Origin: Bradysia coprophila
Taxonomy: Eukaryota > Arthropoda > Insecta > Diptera > Sciaridae
DNA: 64,000 bases
Direction of reading: 5' to 3'
Assembly: GCF_014529535.1 (NCBI RefSeq)
Contig: NW_023503307.1
Location: forward strand, 5,981,788 to 6,045,787
A model generated the notes under the pieces. The model was not told the DNA's origin. It did not search any database and saw only the letters and a program-made list of their open reading frames with translations. Positions 59,447 to 64,000 of the stretch are shown here, piece after piece. Position 1 is the stretch's first letter; each line of letters opens with the position of its first letter. Both the position numbers and the translations under genes were made by a program.

Positions 59447-59818
59447 ATGATAAAATTGGACAACTTAAAAACAGTCAAAAAAATTGCACAGATCAGCCAT
59501 CATTACCACGTCAAAATTTGGATTGCCAGATTGGTGTATGACAGGATAATGTTCGAACATCCAATTTTGTGTATAAAGGAGGCAAATTTGAAAATACAAC
59601 CAAAAAATTGCCGCATACATTTCGCGATTCTATTTTCAGAATATTTCCGAGCGTTGCATGACGAACATACATTTATGACATTAAAATTAATTAAGAATAT
59701 AATGAACATAACGAACATAATTGAGAATTGTCAGCTCATGAATCAGTTAGATTCCGTGGCAAAAAACATATTCGGGCCATTAATCGTCTTCCATACATCA
59801 AATGGTTTCAGGTGCTGA
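59447..59818 (+). CDS. Hypothetical 123-residue ORF upstream of AP-3 delta
   Basis: ATG-initiated, divergent from AP-3 delta. Lys/Ile/Asn/His-rich with no signal peptide, membrane helix or motif I recognise. It may be chance in AT-rich DNA or a small gene sharing the AP-3 delta promoter region. Confidence 0.2.
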   Translation: MIKLDNLKTVKKIAQISHHYHVKIWIARLVYDRIMFEHPILCIKEANLKIQPKNCRIHFAILFSEYFRALHDEHTFMTLKLIKNIMNITNIIENCQLMNQLDSVAKNIFGPLIVFHTSNGFRC

Positions 59819-60021
59819 ACCACGGGAACATGAAGGACCCTCTGTTTCAACAATAGATCGCAAGTCTGCCAAGTCATAAGAGGCATGGTCTAACATGTGC
59901 TCTATTGTTTAAAGACTTATGTCAAGTAAACGCTTTGAAAACGGAGGCTAGACGAAAACGTTTTTTCGAGTGTGACCATAACGATTTAAATTTACAAGCT
60001 TGCAGGAGTCTTGTACATACG

Positions 60022-60150
60022 TTCCAAGGCCATGCGAGTTTTCAAATGACTGTCATCCACAGAGACATAACCTTATTAATATTTATATGAAAACCGATCT
60101 CTATGGATGAAATCGTGTTCGTTCGGTTAGTGAAAGGAAAATTCGTGTTT
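60022..60150. repeat. MITE-like hairpin, second copy of the 5754-5937 family
   Basis: TTCCAAGGCCATG ... GTCATCCACAGAGA matches the left arm of 5754-5937. The following CTCTATGGATG ... GTTCGTTCGG is its imperfect inverse, as in the other copy. Confidence 0.55.
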
Positions 60151-60747
60151 GGAACAAACTTATAGACGTACAACCTTTTCATCTAAAATCAGAGATCAAC
60201 ATTGCTGATTGCCGCGATTACATACCAACAATGGACGACTCATCAAAGTGAACGGAATACATTTAAAGTTTTTTTGCGATCTCTTTTCCTTTTTACTGCC
60301 GATTCTTTTTTGAAAGATAAAGTAAACAATAATTTGAAGAAGAAAAAACGGATAATCTGACAAATACCATGGAATCAACGGAATTGGATAATCGAACAAT
60401 AAATTAATTTAAAAAAATAATAATTTTAAGTTGCATTCAAAGTGAACAAACTGCGTGTAGCGTTCAAAGTGTCACAGCCGTCATACCCGGTGTTCGAAAC
60501 TTTTCAAAATAAAAACCCATCAGAGCATCATCAAAATTTGCCACGCCGTCTAAAAATGAATTTTTAAGAAATATTAGAAAATACTTGCAGGAGTTGAAGG
60601 TAACTTAAATCGTAACTAAATCTAACGCCCAACCAGCCTGCTATCGAAACGCCATCGAATCTATTTTATTTTTACTGCTCGCAGTTGCTATAAGTCAATA
60701 TAAAATCATCACTTCGTCACACCCGAAATTGGATAAACCGGTAAACA
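60151..60747. other. Gene-less stretch upstream of STT3A
   Basis: Likely promoter and 5' UTR of STT3A. No other feature could be supported. Confidence 0.4.
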
Positions 60748-63700
60748 ATGGACACATCAGCCAAAGTAAATGAGGGACTGCAGAAAAAGGAGCATCTGGT
60801 GAAGTTGGGCATTCTGACATTAGCGGCAATTTTGTGTAATTTTGATTTCGTTTGATCACGAAGGTTAAGTTAAATTTGACAAATGATTTGTGTTTTGCAG
60901 CATTCAGTACCCGGCTTTTTTCTGTACTACGCTTCGAATCTGTCATTCATGAATTCGATCCATACTTCAATTACAGGTAAATTTGGTTTTATTTGGTTAA
61001 AGTACAGGTGTGTGATTGTGGGATTTTGAAACTTATCGATGTATTTGTTCGTCCGGGTGGGATTTACATGAATGCAAATTACAAACTTTTATCTCATCCC
61101 CTCCCTCAGTGCGGAATGTGTATTGTGATAAAACTCAGTAGTTTTGCATTCCTATTCCTACGTGAAAGAAAATAAAAAAAATTGCCCGTTACCATTGCAT
61201 GCCGATTCGATCGCACGGATAAGACTCTAAGCTTATCTATGATTAGTAGTTGTCGGATTTGTTGACAGAACTTTTTCGGGTCTGATAAGCGAGTGTTTGT
61301 TGAATTAAAAAACATTTCATGGCACACCCCAATTGAAGATTGCATCTGACGGTGAAATGTCTTTCCGGATAGTGACAATGGTTGAATATAAATTTGAATC
61401 TTTTTCATTTCCATCCCCACCAGAACGACACGATTCCTAACCGAAGAGGGTTTTTACAACTTCCACAATTGGTTCGACGATCGAGCATGGTATCCATTGG
61501 GTCGTATCATTGGCGGGACCATTTATCCCGGTTTGATGATCACGTCGGGAGTTTTGTATCGGCTCATGTGGCTGGTAAACATCACAATTGACATACGAAA
61601 TGTTTGCGTATTTTTGGCTCCATTCTTTTCGTCACTGACTACAATTGTCACGTACCTGTTGACGAAGGAGATCCATGTAAGTGTTGCGTCGGTCACTTTA
61701 TTCTATGTGTGGACCAGTGAACAATTCGTCATTGAAACGATTTTTAGAGCGTCGGTGCTGGACTGGTAGCCGCTGCTATGATTTCCATCGTTCCCGGCTA
61801 CATTTCGCGATCGGTTGCCGGTTCGTACGATAATGAAGGCATTGCCATATTTTGTATGCTATTGACGTACTATTTCTGGATAAAATCGGTCAAAACTGGC
61901 GCTATATTATGGTCGACGATGTCAGCATTGGCATACTTCTACATGGTGTCGTCCTGGGGCGGCTACGTATTTTTGATCAATTTAATTCCATTGCATGTAT
62001 TGGCTCTGATGGCCACTGGTCGATTTTCGCATCGCATCTATGTCGCATACAGCATTTTGTATTGCGTTGGTACAATACTGTCGATGCAAATTAGTTTCGT
62101 TGGATTCCAGCCGGTACAGAGTTCGGAACATATGCTGGTGAGTGTTGGTCGGTTTGTACGCTGAGTTGTTTTTTTTTTGGTTAAAATTTTTGCGCCCGGT
62201 TCTGTTCCAATGATGATAATGGTTTATGATAGGAAGAGTATGAAACATACATGATTCTCAATAAACAATAAATCTGATTGGCAAGACAAAAGTTTCGGTT
62301 TGAATTTCGATAACCCATAAGCAACCACTGACCGTACGAAAATACTATTACAGGCTCTCGGTGTGTTCGGTTTGTGTCAAATCCATTCATTTGTCGATTA
62401 CATCAGATCAAAGATGTCCAAGGAATACTTTGATGTGCTGTTCAAGGCGCTTGTTACGGCTGTACTGTCCGTAGCCGCTTTCGTTGGTATTGTATTGACC
62501 ATAACAGGTACATGCTTTGCTTAACCACTTTGACAAGACTTTTTTGACTTGACATTTTTCGTTTTGTTTATTTAACAGGAAAGGTATCCCCGTGGACGGG
62601 TCGCTTTTACTCATTGCTGGATCCATCCTACGCAAAGAATCACATTCCAATTATTGCATCCGTATCGGAACATCAACCGACGTCTTGGTCATCGTTCTAC
62701 TTTGATTTGCAGGTAATTGAATTGTCTGTTTTTATTGGTAAGAAGGTCATGTGACGACTTTGCTCCGCAAAGAGTAAGTCTTCTCGTCATTTAATGGACG
62801 TTGTACCGTTCCACTAATAGTAAAATGATGTGAAAACTTGCATGTAGTGATTGGAATTTTGAGTAGAGTCATTCGGTGATTCCTTGAAACTATCACAATG
62901 ACTGTTAACACTTTGATCGCTGATACTAAAAGATTCAGAGATTTCTCTTCCAACTGTCAATAATGTCAAAAAGTTGATTTCCCTTCCTTCCTTGCAGATT
63001 CTCGTGTTTTTGTTCCCAGCTGGTCTATACTTTTGCTTTGCCAAACTCTCGGACTCCAACATTTTCATCATCCTTTACGGCATAACGAGCATCTACTTTG
63101 CTGTAAGTGACACAATGAAACATATTTTTCTCGATGTTTTCAAAAACAACCAAAATTTCCCTCCCATAGGGTGTCATGGTTCGTCTGATGCTGGTACTCG
63201 CACCAGTCATGTGCATTCTGTCTGGTATTACGGTTTCCCATCTGCTGACAAAGTACATCAAAAGCGTTGACTCATCGGCGGAAAAGAAAGTCGATCCGAA
63301 GAAGCTACGTAAATTCGACCAACAATCCGGTGGCGTGAAAAGCGAAGTTGCGCTGGCATTCGTTGGCGTTATAACGTTCTTATTGATAACATATACATTC
63401 CATTGCACCTGGGTCACATCGGAAGCGTATAGTTCGCCGAGTATTGTCCTCAGCGCTCGATCACATGACGGTGGTCGAATAATTTTTGACGATTTCCGGG
63501 AAGCCTACTATTGGTTGAAAATGAACACGCCTGAGGTATGACCGATGCTGGAACAAATATTCGGGATTTTTGTTGTTGTTGCTCACGACCGAAACTTGTC
63601 TCCCACTAATAGGATGCTCGCATTATGTCGTGGTGGGATTATGGCTATCAAATAACGGCGATGGCCAATCGAACCATTTTGGTGGATAATAACACTTGGA

Positions 63701-64000
63701 ACAATACGCATATATCACGTGTCGGTCAGGCGATGGCATCCACTGAAGAGAAAGCTTATGAGATTATGCGTGAATTGGATGTCGATTATGTTCTCGTAAT
63801 ATTTGGCGGTTTGACCGGATATTCATCGGATGGTAAGTTCTTGTTATCTTATTCAATAGCACCAGTGACATTCATTGTTTTGTGCTCTACAAAATCTGGA
63901 AGGTGTGTGTTTAGTCTAAGGTTTACTCAATCTTGCGCTCTCTCAATAAGCACAACTTTTTTGCCAATTTGCTGATCCGGCCACTATATTAATCGATTCG
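60748..64000 (+). CDS. Stt3A: Oligosaccharyltransferase catalytic subunit STT3A, 3' end missing
   Basis: Catalytic subunit of the ER oligosaccharyltransferase, which transfers the lipid-linked glycan to Asn-X-Ser/Thr. Nine exons are visible: 60748-60835, 60901-60976, 61424-61676, 61748-62137, 62354-62507, 62579-62712, 62998-63102, 63170-63535 and 63613-63832, encoding the first 595 residues of about 705. The next exon lies beyond 64000. The first loop EFDPYFNYR places the catalytic Asp at residue 49, as in human STT3[32 protein letters not shown], the SSEHM motif, [17 protein letters not shown] and VMSWW-type [10 protein letters not shown] (WWDYG near 529-533) follow, with [10 protein letters not shown] after it. 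The wording is closer to STT3A than STT3B. Multiple membrane helices as expected. All splice phases close. Confidence 0.95.

Overview
This is AT-rich nuclear DNA from an insect, most likely a nematoceran fly. A sciaroid fungus gnat is my inference, not something the sequence proves. The evidence is small GT-AG introns, compact multi-exon animal genes that read closest to dipteran and vertebrate orthologues I can recall, a perilipin/Lsd-2 gene, a separase partner of the Three rows type that lacks a protease domain, and many short inverted-repeat (MITE/foldback) elements. Exon coordinates below were assembled by hand from reading frame, splice phase and family similarity. No transcript data were available.

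Layout. (1) 1-940, minus: the end of a group III (bee-venom-like) secreted phospholipase A2 gene, running off the left edge. (2) 941-9934: no confident gene, but tandem repeats, MITE-like hairpins, two arrays of a TGCAACTCTT motif, a tRNA-like relic and one odd 163-codon ORF with three PPxGCxNLF repeats. (3) 9935-16269, minus: perilipin/Lsd-2 in three exons, with a MITE in its second intron. (4) 16270-31385: a 15-kb gene-poor block. It holds a large foldback element with 96-bp tandem repeats in its left arm, a 145-bp minisatellite, two 5'-truncated LINE retrotransposons with visible target-site duplications, and several MITEs. (5) 31386-52134: a gene-dense block with N-sulfoglucosamine sulfohydrolase (SGSH, minus), phosphomannomutase (plus, head-to-head with SGSH), mitochondrial methylglutaconyl-CoA hydratase (AUH, minus), a CHK/EcKinase-like kinase (plus), a Three rows-like separase subunit (plus), a retinol-dehydrogenase-type SDR (plus) and a steryl-sulfatase-like arylsulfatase (plus). 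(6) 53504-59345, minus: AP-3 complex delta subunit (garnet). (7) 60748 to the right edge, plus: oligosaccharyltransferase catalytic subunit STT3A, 3' end missing.

The genes are ordinary housekeeping neighbours, but several share pathways. Phosphomannomutase makes mannose-1-phosphate for the lipid-linked oligosaccharide that STT3A transfers to protein. SGSH and the second sulfatase are formylglycine-dependent enzymes. AP-3 sorts cargo to lysosome-related organelles, and SGSH is lysosomal. AUH (leucine catabolism) and Lsd-2 (lipid droplets) are metabolic.

The most notable observation is a pair of homologous 74-nt exons in the AP-3 delta gene (57787-57860 and 56072-56145). They have identical length and phase, encode alternative versions of the same conserved helical segment, and can only be used one at a time without a frameshift. 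They are therefore a candidate mutually exclusive exon pair. The second most notable are the structured repeats: the 22154-22980 foldback array and several families of hairpin elements with two or more copies in the window.
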